Assembly: GCA_036925085.1 (NCBI GenBank) | Contig: JAUPFP010000004.1 | Coordinates: 3,486,001 to 3,550,000 of the forward strand | Direction of reading: 5' to 3' | Length of the DNA: 64,000 nt | Origin: Brachycybe producta | Taxonomy: Eukaryota; Arthropoda; Diplopoda; Playtdesmida; Andrognathidae | Part shown: positions 27,501 through 42,360 of the stretch, in pieces | Numbering within the stretch: position 1 is the first letter of the stretch | How the letters are laid out: each line of letters begins with the position of its first letter | Program-made: the position numbers and the translations under genes | Notes under the pieces: generated by a model | Database searches by the model: none | The model's input: the letters and a program-made list of their open reading frames with translations, nothing else | What the model was told of the DNA's origin: nothing

Positions 27501-28987
27501 CTAACTAATAGAAATCCTGGTGAATTAGAAGCAACAGGAAAAAAATGCGTTCTTTTGCGTCAGTAACTTTAAAATTGAAGACAAAATTACTAGTTTAAAC
27601 TTTTAACATCTGAGTTCTAACCTCTAACCGGATTTCTCAAGTGTGATTATAATAACATTTTTTAAAAAAAACTTAAGACTTGCAAATCTAAAAAAAGGCA
27701 ATATTTTAAGATACACAAATTGGCACCATCAATTGATAGTGTTCTATTGTACAAATTGGTACCTGAATACTAAGTTATTTAATGCAAAATGTGTTTTTTT
27801 TTTTGTTTTTTCATTTTGCAACAAGAATTGAATGAATTATTTTTTTTAATGGAACTTTTTCACACAATACAACTTACGAAGAAAGTGCTATTTTTCGTTG
27901 ATTTTCTTGAAATGCTTTCATTTGTCCAATGATAACAATAAGAAACGTTTTTTGGAGGGTGGGACCCATATATATACTTGTATATACAGTAAAGGTTAGT
28001 CAACTGGTAATCGTAAAATCGATATTGGGAGGAGAATGACTTTGGAAAAGATGAAAGCTTATAGGAGGCTACTAAAGGAGTGAAAAGGGATGAGGGTTTT
28101 TTTTAAAGAAAAGATAGGAAAAAAAAAAGAGACAGAGAGAATCACACTGCGAAAAATAATTTTTTGGCCAAATTTTTCTTTACAATTCATCCATTGAATT
28201 CTATTGGCTCAACAATTACGCTTATGGAACATTGATATATGAACCTGTGTGTGTCTGTAGGCAACAGAAAGCTTCTATTGTCTGACTGTGATATTAAGGC
28301 GGTGGTTTTTTTTCTTCTTAGAAATTTCACTTCTCTATATGAACATAAAATTGAGAATAAAGAAATTCGTCTGTGATTATCAATAATGAAAGATTTTTCA
28401 TATATATATATTTATTAGCTGTGCTTTTTTTCAAGTTTTTATTTTCCATTTCTGCATTTGTGTATTTTTCAACATTTTTTTTTCTTCTCATTTTAAAATA
28501 ACCCACATATATGAGATGAGAAAGAGGCAATTCGAGTTATAATATTTTTTATGACTCAAAACGATTGCCATGGTAACAAGATCTACTGAGTATCATATTT
28601 GTCCTCTTCAAAATTGGTCACTCACAAATTCACTATAAAGGTGGCAAATATTGCTATCCACTTTGGAAGTAACTCCCTTTTTTTCTTTCTTTTTTTTTTC
28701 TGACAAGACTCAAACTGAAAATAAAGTATCATGGACGATGTGAGAATTGCTTTTGTGCAATTTAAAGAAAAAATTGTGATAGATTCTATTTTCAGAAATG
28801 ACATGTCTTATACAGGGTGTATCTCAATTGTATTTTATTGTTTAAGATGGCTCACAAGTAAATTTACTAACACAATTAAGTGCGAACATTTTCAAGAAAT
28901 TCCAAAAGAAACTAGAAACTAATATTTTAGTATCTAAATGTGCTTAAAGTATTTCCATGCAAGGAAATCAAGAATTTTAATTAATTG

Positions 28988-29548
28988 TAGTGATGCTTAA
29001 TGAATCCGTGGATAAACGGATATCGGATATCTGTTTGAAAAAATAAACTTAACCCTGTGATATACAGTATTTTGAATACGGATATCATTTTTTTCACTTT
29101 TACACATTTAGCAAAGTATATATGCCTCGTATCAGCTTTTACGTCGAGTACGCAATTGTATTTTTTACTATTTAACCAAAGAGTGTTGATTTCAGTTTTC
29201 AAGTTGAAGTACATACAGTGCACGATTTTTTGTTGTTGATAAAACTCGATTTATTTAATTCATTATGCTAGGAATTAATTTGCCAAATGTAACAATTTAT
29301 AATTCAATTTTTAAAGTAATTATCAGTTCATCTCATATAATTTGTAATTGAAAAGTAATTAAAATGAGTAACAACAATGAATTTCTTTTTAGAATTTAGT
29401 TTGTGTCACTTTTGTTACTTTGAACAGTGATTTGTTAAAATACTGATTTCATTTACATCGAATTGTTTTTTTTTTATAAAGTTTTCCGAAATTTCATTTA
29501 ATATTGCGACTATTTAATATGGCAAATGGGATATCTGTGGCATCTCTA
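28988..29548. mobile_element. hAT-like non-autonomous element
   Basis: The left end TAGTGATGC and right end GCATCTCTA form a short terminal inverted repeat. Internal GGATATCGGATATC and GGGATATCTG words near each end resemble sub-terminal repeats of hAT MITEs. The 8-bp flanks ATTAATTG and ATAAACTG match at 6 of 8 positions, compatible with an aged hAT target duplication. There is no transposase and the interior is AT-rich. Confidence 0.4.
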
Positions 29549-30703
29549 ATAAACTGAAAATACTTTAGCATATTCATATACTGTTCTAGTTTCTAACAAA
29601 CTAGATGATATGTCATTGGTAGCAAAGTAACAATTTGTAACTAAATATGGATGTTAACCACTGTAATAATTTTTTTTCGACAGTTCAATTATATAATAGG
29701 CTACCATCATCCATTGTGGAAATTCGAGTGCTCTACTTCAATTTGTATCTCAAGTGCTTATTATGGCAATATTCCATAAAAAAACGTGGTATTTGTGCTT
29801 CAACTTGAACCCTCTAATCAGGTTTTCAATGTAGAAAAAACTGTTCAAGAATAATGATTGAATAATACAGGTTTTTTTATAATAGAACCACTGTTAAGTG
29901 TGTTCAGATTGAAGTTCAAGTGCTAAGTTTAAGAGTAAAGGTCGTATTCCTAATGAGTGCTAACTGTAAGACAGTCAAATCTAGGGCTAAACGCATAAAA
30001 TCTGACATTTTGAGTTTAGCATCTTTGACTATCTCTCAGTAAGGAATACCATCTTAAGTTACTTATGCTTAGTTAAAACTAAAAAGAAATCGTTTATTGC
30101 AACAAAAATTATGCTATTTTTTTCCTCTTAAGTTCTGAAACTTCATAATTTGTTTGTTTTGTTTGTAATTTTCAACATACTACGCTTCATGTGGCACTTT
30201 GTACACGATTCTTAGTTTTGAGCCTGAACTGCGTCTTTCTAGAATTTGGATAAAAGCCTTTAAGAAAAAGCTGTTGGATTCCACGACAGGCTTAGCCTTT
30301 AACCATAGATTAATAGAAAAGACTATGTTCTTAGTTTATGTACTAAATGTACAAAAGGTTCCTATTATGTCATAGTGTGTGTGTGTGTCCCCTCTTTTGG
30401 CTTACAGCTCTTTACTCTCTTTAATTAGTTTTTTATTTGAGTGGCGTACGTGCTCTGCTATCGGTAATTACCCATAGTGATACAATTCTCTGGCTAGTTT
30501 TAATTTGCAGAAACATGGGTCTTGGATGAAATAGTCTTTATGAGCACAGGAGGGGGAGAGGGGAAAAAATCTACGTGTATATATAAAGCACCCAAGTAAC
30601 GTCCATTTATTTTCAAGATAATCATCCTTGACATTCCCACAGTCGACATAACACTTTGCTAAGTATAATGAACGCAATCATATATACAAAAGTAGCCCAT
30701 ACA

Positions 30704-30708
<5 letters not shown>

Positions 30709-30748
<40 letters not shown>
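30709..30748. repeat. (TA)n microsatellite
   Basis: A pure TA tract of about 40 bp. Confidence 0.85.
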
Positions 30749-30753
<5 letters not shown>

Positions 30754-31193
30754 TATCTATGTCCTGCAACAAACAAGGAAGGGGGAACAGTTGTAGTGAA
30801 GTGGGTGGCCATATGGTTCAAATATATAGAGTTCCATTGTTCTTTTGTTTTCTTGCTTAGAAAATACAATGGAAGTCTTGGATAATGGTGGAGGCATATA
30901 TATGTATAGGAGTATACATATATATATATATAACATATAAAAGTAGTGGCATACCAAGACATGTTTAGATATATACCCTACGTGTTATTGCATGAGCCTA
31001 TAGTATATAGTGAAATATTGGATATTCAACGGGGCATGATGGAAGTGATATGGCTCCACTCTTTTCAACATTTATGGAAGCCGGGTTTCGATAGGATTTT
31101 GAGGTGTATTTTGGTGTAGATTCATCTTTTCTATCTATATATCTATATAGTGGGAGAAATGCTATTGGGAAGAGGTTTATTCCTAACAGAAAA

Positions 31194-31252
31194 AGAGAGA
31201 GAGAAAGAGAGAGAGAGAGAAAGAGAGAGAAAGAAAGAGAGAGTGAGAGAGA
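31194..31252. repeat. (GA)n microsatellite, interrupted
   Basis: GA repeats broken by AAA. They yield spurious Arg/Glu reading frames. Confidence 0.8.
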
Positions 31253-31786
31253 TAGGGGGGGTGGGAAAAATAAACAACAACTTGAAGAAGAGGAGTGGAC
31301 ATTTTATGTCGCTGGCACATCGTGAATGTTGAGTTTTGAAGGATTTATTCTGGGGAGAATAGCTTTCTTGCAAGTTTGTCTCTTTCTGTATACTTGTATA
31401 TTATGCATATATTCTATGGTATATATTTTATTTTTTTTTGGTCACCATCATTCAGTAGCCTAATCCCTAGTTAAATTCGCTGAAATCTTTCACCTCGGTT
31501 ACATATTTATGGTGTAGGACCTTCAAAACGTTTCCCATCTCATCTAAAAAGATTGGCAATTTTTTTTGAAGCAATGCAAAATCGTCTTAACTCTGGTTGT
31601 GGGTATGGACAAACTTGTAATGACCAAGGGCCAGGTATAACATTTTTAAAAATATTGCTGTGTTTATTATGGTGGTTTCAGAGTAAAGTACTTATGAAAT
31701 TTTTTTACATTAAAAGTTGATATTAAAAAAAAGTAAATTATAATTAATTAAGATTATTTTCACTAGTTAATTATTTGATATGTGTT

Positions 31787-32272
31787 CCATCTCAAACGAT
31801 TCCATTTCAAATAATTCCTCAAATTCAATCTCTGACGATGATATAGTAGGTAGGGCTCGGAATTTGATGCAATATCAACCGGAATGTTTCTCAATATGTG
31901 GCTTAAGTGCCAACTGTGAAGTGAAAATCTCGTTTAGATAACAAAAAATTGTTCCTTCTAATTAAAAAAACAATGGTTAGAGGCTAGAACTCTAATTGAC
32001 AACTGATAGTAACCAGACATCTAGCCTCTCTAACCAATTTTTTTTATTAGAGAAAACATAATTGCAGTTGCTCGAATGTTAATGATAATTACTTCACAAT
32101 TGGCACTTGGGCCACAAATTGAGAAACATTTCAGTTGATATTGCATCAAAATCCGAGCCCTACTCATAGGTAATGTGGTGACTCTAATGTAATCTTCAAT
32201 TAGCTAGCCTCCACCTCCAACTGTCATTGTCGTTCGGAATGGAATTGTTTGCGATAGAATCGTTTCAGATGG
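31787..32272. mobile_element. Outer fold-back element carrying a nested MITE
   Basis: Outside the inner MITE, CCATCTCAAACGATTCCAT (from 31787) is repeated in inverted form with few mismatches up to 32272. This gives arms of at least about 32 bp. The fold symmetry continues outward from the inner element, so either an older fold-back was invaded near its centre, or one element has compound ends. It is non-coding. Confidence 0.5.
31851..32162. mobile_element. Inner MITE with about 85-bp inverted repeats, hAT-like
   Basis: The 312-bp element runs from TAGGGCTCGGAATTTGATGC to its reverse complement. The arms are about 31851-31936 and 32077-32162. The middle has a second inverted pair, GGTTAGAGGCTAG / CTAGCCTCTCTAACC. 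The TAGGG start is common in hAT elements. The 8-bp flanks agree only partly (shared TAGG), and a TA target is also possible. No transposase is present. Confidence 0.65.
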
Positions 32273-35200
32273 GTATAGTCTTATTTGATTCTAAGATGTC
32301 AGGAGCCAGATTTGGTCCTCAGCTTTGTAGGTGTCCATGTCTGTTTTTTTAGTGTGACTTTGTGTCACACAAAATACAAATGCATCTGACATACTAGCAA
32401 ACTTGAAAAGAAGATGAAGCAGAAGAAGAAAAAAAAAAAGGAAAATTAACAGTTGCTAGTTTCAAAGCAAAGGAAGCAAAGTAAGAATGTACAGAAAGTA
32501 AATCAATGAAATCACAATTTGTAATGAATCACAATAGAGCCTTGTTATGGTGAATTGTGTGTTTATTGTGAAGGCGACGTGATTATAAAAGGGAGGATGT
32601 TGCAACTACTACCATAGATGACGTTCTCTTCCGTACAAATAAAATATGAAGAAAAACCTCCCCGCAAAAAAAAAAGAACTTCTAAAAAAAATGGCAATGT
32701 AGAGTTTCATATGTGTGTATATAAGATAAGATAGTGTTAGTGTATGAACTTAATTTATTTTTGGGGTATACTAGTAAATGTTTTTGGTAAAAATAATGTG
32801 TTCAGTCTGAAAAGAAGTTTCTTTGTGCTTTTAAGATTTGAAAGTAAAAGAAAAGCTTCTTCTCAAGTAGGCTATTCTTGTACAGTATATAATAATAACA
32901 ACATTCATACAAATTGACTTTGCACAACATTAACACACCATATGATTACATGCCAACTATTATTATCATCTCTTTCTATTGCTAGTGTTTTTGAAAAGTA
33001 GCAACCCCTTTCTTTCTTTCTATCTTTCTTTCTTTCTCTCTTTCTTATTACTTTCTGCCTTTCAGACCTTTCTTACTTCATCATCTTTTGGTCATCCATT
33101 TGGAAAGATTTCATCAAGTTTATATGCATTTATGTGGTTGCATTTATATAAGCAACCATGTGGCCAATTTAATTAACTGCTTTGCAATTAGGCTAGATGC
33201 AAAAATTGTTCAAGTCCCTTTGCAACACATCTGTTTCACTTTGTTTATTTCTATATCTAGTTAACGAGATAAAAATGAAATAATAAAAAAAAGATGGCAT
33301 TGAAGAACACTGGCTTTAGCCGTACTTTAATTATACATGTAAGTTGTATTAGTTCCGCGTTTTTTTTTGTCATCAACACAAGTAGTGATGCATTATGTAT
33401 GTGTGTGGCACCGAGAAGTAAAAATATAAATTTTTTTGGCTGAAAAGCACTAAGATTGAAATGCCACTTTAGGCCTAATGGTTATCATTGCATTGCATTA
33501 AGAAGCATTGATGCAAATAATTTGACAGCTACTAAGTTTCAACTTTAGATGCATATATGCATATATAACATCTACACATGCAGATAAATTTGCATACCAT
33601 AGAAATGCACACATGCACAAAAAAGTGTGGGGAGGGGTGGGTGGCAAGAAGTTAAATGATACATGGCTTACTGTCTAGCTAACACTCTTGAAGGGGACAC
33701 AACCATTGAATCTGTTGAAAAATCATAATGTTAGACTAATGCAACTGTAAGTAATGTTAATGCTACTTTTCTTAGTGTTCCTCTGGGTGTATTTTGAAGT
33801 CAGTGGCACGTGTTTCCTCTAACATATACCTATCCATGTTCATTATAGTACTACTTTGAGGTACTGGCAGTGTAGAGTGAAATGAAGTAATAGGTGTTGC
33901 ATTACATTAAACTTTCTTATTGATCTATTTGACCTAATGTATTGAATATTATTCTTATGGAAGATGTTTTTAATCATTTTTAGATTTTGCATTCCAAACA
34001 CCAAATGTTTGTTTGTCTGTCGTGTTGTTGAGGTAGTGTATTTTTCAGTTGTACGCCCCATTTGTAATTCTATATAGGTTCTATCGAAAAATCTCTACTC
34101 AAAACTCAATGAGTCCAACTTTCTAGATAAGAAATCTAGTTTTATATGTTTCTTTTTTGACAATTGTAGGTTTATTTTGTCTGTTTATTGTGGGCAGTAT
34201 ATAGTTGTGGCTAATGGAGAATGTGGACAAAATGCCTATGACTTAAATTCAGCAGGATAAAACTGGATTGAAGTTTAATACCACTTTTGCTCGGATCATA
34301 TCAACTGAAATAGTTTTCTATGTTGAAATCTGGTTTTATTTTTAAATGGCGCCCCTTATCGAGCGATTTAGTGCTGAACAAGCATTTATGACTTTTGTGA
34401 TAGCAAGGATACACCTTGTTGGTTAAAAAAATATATATCTTCTGGATTTTTTTTTGTTTTGGGCTATTTACTTTTGGGTTTTTTTATCTGTAGTTTGAAT
34501 TACTACTAAAATGTCATTGTAGTAACTTCAAAAAACTAAAACAAGACAAAATTCTTAATTTTCTTATTTCTAGAAGACACGCACTAGACATTTTGAAAGG
34601 TTCCACATACAATTTTAGCTCAAAAGTCTCCAACGTCAGATTATAATTACAGTTCCTGTATAAATGCAGACACTCTACAAATGCATCAGGACTGGAATCT
34701 TAAAATGTTCACCATGGTGTAGTATAGTTGTGCAGTCAGGTGTTGTTTGTGTTCTCATCTTGGCGTTGTTGCAAAAAGTAAACCCCCAATGTAACACAGA
34801 AACACATCTCATCTAGAGCTGAAAAAAAAAGAAGCTAGAAATGTAGTTTCAGTGAATATGCTCCTGTGCACAAGTGATAAATGGGTAGCCATGAATAATG
34901 GGGAAAGAAGTGGATTGATGTTTTCACTGTTCGAAAGACTTGTGGTTGCATCTTTTGTGTAATAAAAAAGATGGGGTTAGTTTTCTAGCCATGTTTTTTT
35001 TCTCTCAAACTTGTTTTTTTTTAGTTTATTCTTTTTTCGCAATGCGAACAATGTTTTCTATTTGTATATAAATGCATTTTAAACATAACATACACAGTAT
35101 CTATATATTGAAAAATAGAGATTGACACAGGTAGACCCTGTAAAGTATTTTGTGAAGCCAATTTGACGTTCTATTTATTTGCAACATTTGAAGAAAAGAC

Positions 35201-38200
35201 GGGGTTGTTTAACTTATCTTGGTTTTGTGATACCTACATTTTGGAGCTAACGTTGTTGTTGTTGTGTATATAGATTTCAGCTTTAAAAATCCACAAAATA
35301 TTAAGATGACACTAAATTGTACTAATTGAGGAATTAGTGAGTTAAATTTTACCTAGATTAGTGGCAAACATCCTAGTAATTCTTACAAAACTAGGGCTGT
35401 GGAGCCTATATACATTTTACTTTTATGTTTGCCGTTTCATGTTTACTTAGCAATTTTAAAAACTTACAAATGAAAATTTTATTCGACAATAAATTATTTC
35501 AAATTTAAATATAATTTTTATTCAGATTTGACTATGAATAAAAATTTAACTTATCAGTAGTTCAATTAATTAAAATAAAGCGTTATTGAATGAATAACAA
35601 CTCAAGATTACTAGTTGAATTATTTAAATGTTGAGTACCCCAACCAGTAATAGTGACACAAGTAGTCAATCCTAGGCAAGCAGTAAAATATTTGATAAAA
35701 GCAAGTCACAGGGTTAAAGCAGCCTTTTGAAGAAATGGAAATGTTTGTTCGTGTTGTAAACATTTTGTGTTTGTCCTTTAATTATGGCGTCCATCTGACC
35801 AAAAGAAATTGTTTCTTTTAAAATGGGTGCCTGCCTGCTAATAAAATTTCTCTTATGCAAATCTGGCTATTTTTTTTTCTTTCTTTCCAATAATGAGTCG
35901 AGTAGCAATCACCGATAATAGTTGAGCAACAATTATCAGGCCTCAGCTTTCGCCATAATTAAGCTCTTTTTTAGAAAGCTCTTCTAAAAAGTAACATTAC
36001 AACAGCAGTTGTATGCTGTCATGCATGGAGAATATGCTTACAAGGAAGGACTTCACTTATATACCTTATATGGACCATATAACTCGGTGAGATAAGTGTG
36101 TTTTGGCTTCTAACAATGTCTATTTAGAAGTGCGTTGTATTGCCTTTCTATTGTAACCATTTCATTCAGTTGGTTAAATTTAGTAGCAATGGCATTGTTT
36201 GTCTTTTTTTCTCAGTAAACACTTAATTGCCTATCATATGGATTTTTTTTATCAAAGAGAAAACTACTTTTGTTTGAGTTGAAATGAAAATCTAAAAATG
36301 TGATTGTTAAATTTAGTTTTAAAAGTATATTATTAAAATAAAAGCTATATAGGTTTATTACATTTTAATAAAATTAATAAAAAAAGATGATAGAAATGCA
36401 GTGCTCAAGGACCAAGATTTTTAGCTATGAAAGTTTGGAAAGTTCTCAATTATTGGATGCCTCCAACCAGTAGCAGCGTCCAACAACTAAAGTTGTGTTA
36501 AAATATTGGTAACATTGTGGGCAAACTAGGTTTTTTTGTTCTACAACAGCATCCTATATCAAACAACCTTTGATTAAGAATTACATTACCAAAATGTATA
36601 TTGGTGGAAACAGTACAAGAAAACCGCAAGCATTATTTATACTAAGCTTCAATATGGGCGTCTAGGATTATAAGTGCTGTGACATAAATTGTTTGGTTAG
36701 CTTTAATTTGGGATTTATTTAGACTCTCAAAACACATTTTATGGACCAAAGATATCATTTTGGGTTTCTGGCATTCGTTCTACATATGCATGTCCTAAAT
36801 TTCTAAACACATATTGTAGTTAACTAAGCTTAACTAGTAGCGTTATTTTGCATTCCACTATTATATATATGAAACAAATGTTTTTATGTTTACAGTGGAG
36901 CTCATCTAAATATAGTACCAACTTAATCCTGATTAGTAAAAATGCTGCCTCATAATCAAGATGAGAATTTCACGTGTGAATGGTTTTATTCAGACTCGTA
37001 GAAAAAAAAGCCTAAATGAAAAATCATAGTTTGATGTACGCTCGTATCTATGTATCTATGTTAATATTAGATGTTTGTGGTTCATAAGTGTAAAATAAGT
37101 TTAAATCTTTTAAGGTTTTAAGGTAATAATGTCTAATGGCTTTTATTTAAAAAAAAGGGTCTGTCATCTGGACAAATTTTAATAATCCAATGATGTTGAA
37201 ACACACTGGATTATTCTTTTAGTATATGTATGTATGTATATACATATATACAACCCAAAACTGTCAACTCAAGATTGCAGGTTTGAGTTATGTAAATGAA
37301 TAGCCTAATTTGTGAACGTTGTAATAATGCGTGCATTTCTAGTGCTCAGTTAATAAAAGGTATATATATCTGTATATCAATAAATGAAGGGCAAATAGAT
37401 TACTGAACTAGTGGCCAATCACCGCACACCAACAACCAATGAAAACAACTTATAATAGGTATATCAAAAAGGCTCATTTAAATAGTACAACTGGGATTCT
37501 TGAGTTGATATTGAAACACCCAATCACTATGCATAGTGAGATAGATCTATAGCAAAAGGCTTTCTTTTCATAAAGGGACATTAAAAATTCAATATTTATA
37601 TCTTCATTGAAGAAGTTTCTTTTAGTTTATGGAGTTGAGATAGGTTTCAGAGGTGTGTTTTCTTTCTCATATGTATTATATGTGTGTGTGTGTATTGCAT
37701 TGTGGAGATAGGTTTATAGCATATCTTAAATTATAGGCTTAAATCTATTTTAACAAAAATTTTATAGGCCCTAGAGTGTGTCTAATTTTTGTGCAGAGAG
37801 AAATGGCAATTGCAATTGAGTAGTAAGGCTACATAGTTTCCTTTTTATTAGAGGCAGTAGGTTTTCTGACGTGGTTACAGTGTAAGGTTTGTATATACTA
37901 TGGGGCAATACATACTTATATATACACTGCAATATTGTAATAAGACTATGGTTTTTTGAGACTCTTCTTATTCAAGTAGATTAAAGATGAAGAGTAACCA
38001 ATATGCCTTATCATATAAGAAGACATATACTAAAGTAAAACTAGTTTCACGGGTCACGAATGTGTCATTCTTCGTATATATGAAATGGCTAATGCTTTAT
38101 CTTTGTTCGTGCACTGAATTATAATAAAGCTTTTGCGCAAAAATTAAATGTAATTTCAGCTGCAAGCACTTTTATGATATTCCATTCTTTTTGTATGTGT

Positions 38201-41200
38201 AATTGTGTCCTATGCGTGTGTCTATGTGTATAATATACATGTAGCTCTAGATGATACAGATGCAAAGCAACATCTGCAAGCGATGACAGCCAACAATCTA
38301 GTTTATTGGAATGCATTTCTTTCTCTATTTCTATAGTATATAAATATGTGTAATAACTTGAATGTGACTATAAGGCCTATGACAATGCAATGTATATGCC
38401 TACTAATGGGTCTTATATAGGCTTATGAGATGGTTGCTGGGCGTTTTTCAAACATATTATCGATATATGTTTTATTTATTTACCCTTTTATGAATCATTT
38501 GTTTGCTAAAGGCTTATATTATATCGTGTGTGGTGTGCAGGTAATTTGCTCTCTGTTTTTAAAAGATGATTGATTATCTTAGAAACTTCAAAATCTACAT
38601 ATTTGAAATTTTAACTAGTTGTTGACAGCATACCAAAATATACTGTATTTCTATAAAATACTTAAACATATTTCTTACTAATCAATAAAATTATTAAATT
38701 TTGAAAATATTATTAAAAAATCGTTTTTCTGAGGATTGAGTGAAGTTTCACGTAGTGTGTGTGTCTGTTCTATTTTTACGTCAAAATGTAAATATCTTTG
38801 TTACATGTTTTAAAGAACTTTCTAAAATAACTAGTTTTAGTAAATAAGACACATTCTATTTATGGTCTGCTCCTCACTGTGTAAAATTTCGCTTAGTAGC
38901 TTAATTGATGCTTAAAAAGTGATTTTCAAAATTCAATAAATATGTTAATTTTTGTTCATTATGTTTTAGTTTTTTTAAACACCAAAATCTTGGTAACAAT
39001 TTAGTGTCTAAAATTTCAAATATTTTATACAGTCGTTGATGAGAGATGTCTTTTTTTTTTAAATAAGACGCGTTTTACATGCGTCACTCAGTATGTGTGT
39101 GCATGCGGACAATATAAAATAAATAGATTCTACTGTATATTTGTCATAATAAAAAGCATGTGGGTGTTTTGAACCGAAGTCTTTATACTATCATTTGGCA
39201 ATTATTTATGTATAAACTTAGCTCTGGGTTAGGCTTTATTGTGAATTTCCAAGGGGCAATTTAAAATCTATATTCATATTGTGCAATGTTGCGATTATAA
39301 TAAGCAGAAGACCTTTAAAAAACAATTATCTTTTTGTTGCTTAGCATTTTTATACAGAGCAGTAGAAAGAATTACCTATTACGTTCTATGGATATGGTTA
39401 CATTTAACCCAAAAGTTCATTTTCAAATATTCATCAGTTATTCATCAGATATTTTTTTTTGTATCTTAGTTTTAGGTGAGCTGTCTAGTCTGGAATATAA
39501 TAATTCTAGGAATAATTCGGACTGTAATATTTTGCAGCTATCAAGAATCTTCCAAGGTGAGAGAGAGGCTTAGATGTAAGCCTACTGTAGTTGCCTAACC
39601 AGGATAACATAGATTTCAATTACAAATAGGCCCCATAGGCAATACATTGGTCTAACTTGCCAATGTATTAGAATCAAGTGACACTCAATTTCAACAGTTA
39701 TGTTGTTTACAATCATGTACTGTAAGTTCCTAATATGCTGATAAAAAAATTAATTTACTACAGGCATACTGATTGTAACATGTAAAAAGTAAGTTCAAAA
39801 GATATGCCGCCATTAATTTGCTTGCTCATCCAAAGTTGTATAATCGAGTTATAATTGGAGCTTAAAATATACATGTGCACTTTGAAATTGCAAAATAAAT
39901 AAGAAATACGACTGTTTTCGTAAACTCTTTTCTATATATATGCATAATAGGTCACATCCTATTTCTCAGCCCTTTTTATATTTTTCTTTCTGTCTTTCTT
40001 GCTTTCTTTCATTCTATTATGTGTAGGGGACCTATGTCTTCCAAACAACTGCACATTTGCTCTGCGGCTTTGAAGTAAATTGCATTTGCATAGACGCCTC
40101 CAATTAAATGCACTTCTGATTGTGATTAATTTGAGGCACACGTGTGAACAATGCATTATGTGTGTATGTGTCTACTTTTAATTGCAACGAACATTTGTTG
40201 ACTAGTGAAAATTTTTCTTTCATCTTTTTTTTGTTTCCACTTCTGTGACTTTGAAACTGGTCTCACATATTTCATTTATTTTCATAATGTGGATCTTTAT
40301 CTTCTGTCGTTTAGTAATTTTTAAGCCTTTTTTGTGGGTGTATACAATTTCTGAATTTCAAATTGGCTAGTGAAATGTGTTAGAAATAAAGTAAAAGAGA
40401 ATACTCAAAGAAGAAATTGTTTTAAGACGTTGTGGAAATTTGTGTAGCCTTGGCTTTTGACCCTTTTTTTCGAATTTTAAAAATTCTTGAATCCTTCTGC
40501 TTTTCTTAGTTTTTTGGGACTTCTGGGGCCAGTTCAGGGCTCCTGTGGCATTTTTTAGAGCTTTTAGAGCATTCAAATATTTTTCGACAGTGCCACTACC
40601 TGTTTAACTACCATATAATGCAGTAGGCCTATGTCTCATAACCAACGCCCCCAATCTCATGTATTTTCAAAGTATAAAGAGTGGCGCAACTAAATCGTTT
40701 AAAATTAAATATTTTAGAATTTATAACATTTAAAACTTCAGTTGATTGTTAGTAAGTTAGTAACCTATCAAAATATGCGCTCGTAGTTAAACGATAAAAA
40801 TGAAACAAATTTGCAAAGAATTAAATGTTATTGATTTTGAAAGCTGAAATTTTAATTTTAATCCTTCATTTTTTAGAAAATTCAATAATTTTTTCAACTG
40901 TCTTTCTAGTTCCTTTAGGAAAAGTCAGATTTCTTGTGAAAACAACATTGCATTAATTATATTATAGGAAGCCAATTGAAGGCCTGGTGTAGATTTCTCA
41001 GTGGAGAACAAATGTACTCGAGAGTCCAAATCAAATATTAATCAATATAATTAATGCTTAATAATTTGAAACAAACAGAGACCTGATCAATTATTTATTG
41101 CATTGTTGACCTATTTAGTATCAATTTCTGTTTAAAGAATTTTCTATATACAAATTAAAGATTTTGTTATTGAACTGCTTATCAATGGAAATTTAGCTAC

Positions 41201-42082
41201 GAATGAATTGATGCTAATATGCTGCTGTGTCATATTGATGATTGCCGTTTCTATAGAAATAAATTGCGGATCCTAAAATCTTATTGACGCAGTTTATTGT
41301 AAAAACTAAAGACATCTATGAAGTATGAAGTACCAGAAGTATGACACAATTTCAAGGATGCTCAACTATTTTAATTATGAAATGCATGCCATATTTCCCT
41401 ATATACATTATATACTGAGTAACACACTCACATACATTATATACGTTGCATATTATTAGTGTCCTATATTAGAGCGCATAAGCGTTACTTGTGTAATTAT
41501 GTTTTAAAAGGGTGCATGAAAGAGAGGAAACTTAATCAATTTTCACTTGCCATACATATTATACACGGTTTTATATTGTATGTATGCGTTTTAGTTGTAG
41601 GGATTTTTTTTTTGGTATGTTAAATCTTGATGATGACACATGCTTAAGAATTATGCTTGAAATTTGAAAGGTGTAGCCTAGCATTTATTATTACGAACGG
41701 CACATTATTTTTACATTAATATGATACTTAATCAAATTTAATTCTAGTTTAAATAAATATCAAAACACGCTATATTATGTGTCCTATATATGTCTTAATA
41801 CTGTTTTGAACTTTTTTTTCTCTCAATGTTACTGTTTTATATCAGCTAGGAAAAAGAGAGAAAGTTATTTTTAACTTGGCTTATGTTTCGTAATAAAATG
41901 AAACAAAATCAATGCAAAACAGTACAGTATTACGAAAAATTACAAGTAGGGGGTGGTACACAAGGATTGAAGGAGAAAGTCTAGCTTTCAGCTTTAATAG
42001 AAAAAAAAATTCATATGATAACAAATATTGATCTAATTCGACTTTATTTCAGTCATAAATTGGTTATTAGAATATACTGTAT
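32273..42082. other. Long non-coding AT-rich stretch
   Basis: I see no supportable gene in about 9.8 kb. It has a CTTT-rich tract at 33010-33055. Two less repetitive islands with homeodomain/POU-like words (ATGCAAAT, CATAATTAAG) lie at about 35755-35985 and 40060-40150 and could be conserved regulatory DNA. Confidence 0.5.

Positions 42083-42360
<278 letters not shown>

Larger units (their letters stand above)
16301..28987. other. Long non-coding AT-rich stretch
   Basis: I see no supportable gene in about 12.7 kb. It contains a TACAGTATA palindromic/TA/GA composite at 16661-16735, a CT microsatellite at 18425-18517, a C15 run near 18925 and (CT)n at about 25196-25218. A few islands are less repetitive and richer in GC (20590-20770, 25930-26240), with homeodomain- or POU-like words, and might be regulatory. 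Confidence 0.5.
29549..31786. other. Non-coding AT-rich DNA
   Basis: I see no gene. It contains (TA)n at 30709-30748 and a GA/GAAA tract at 31194-31252. Confidence 0.55.
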
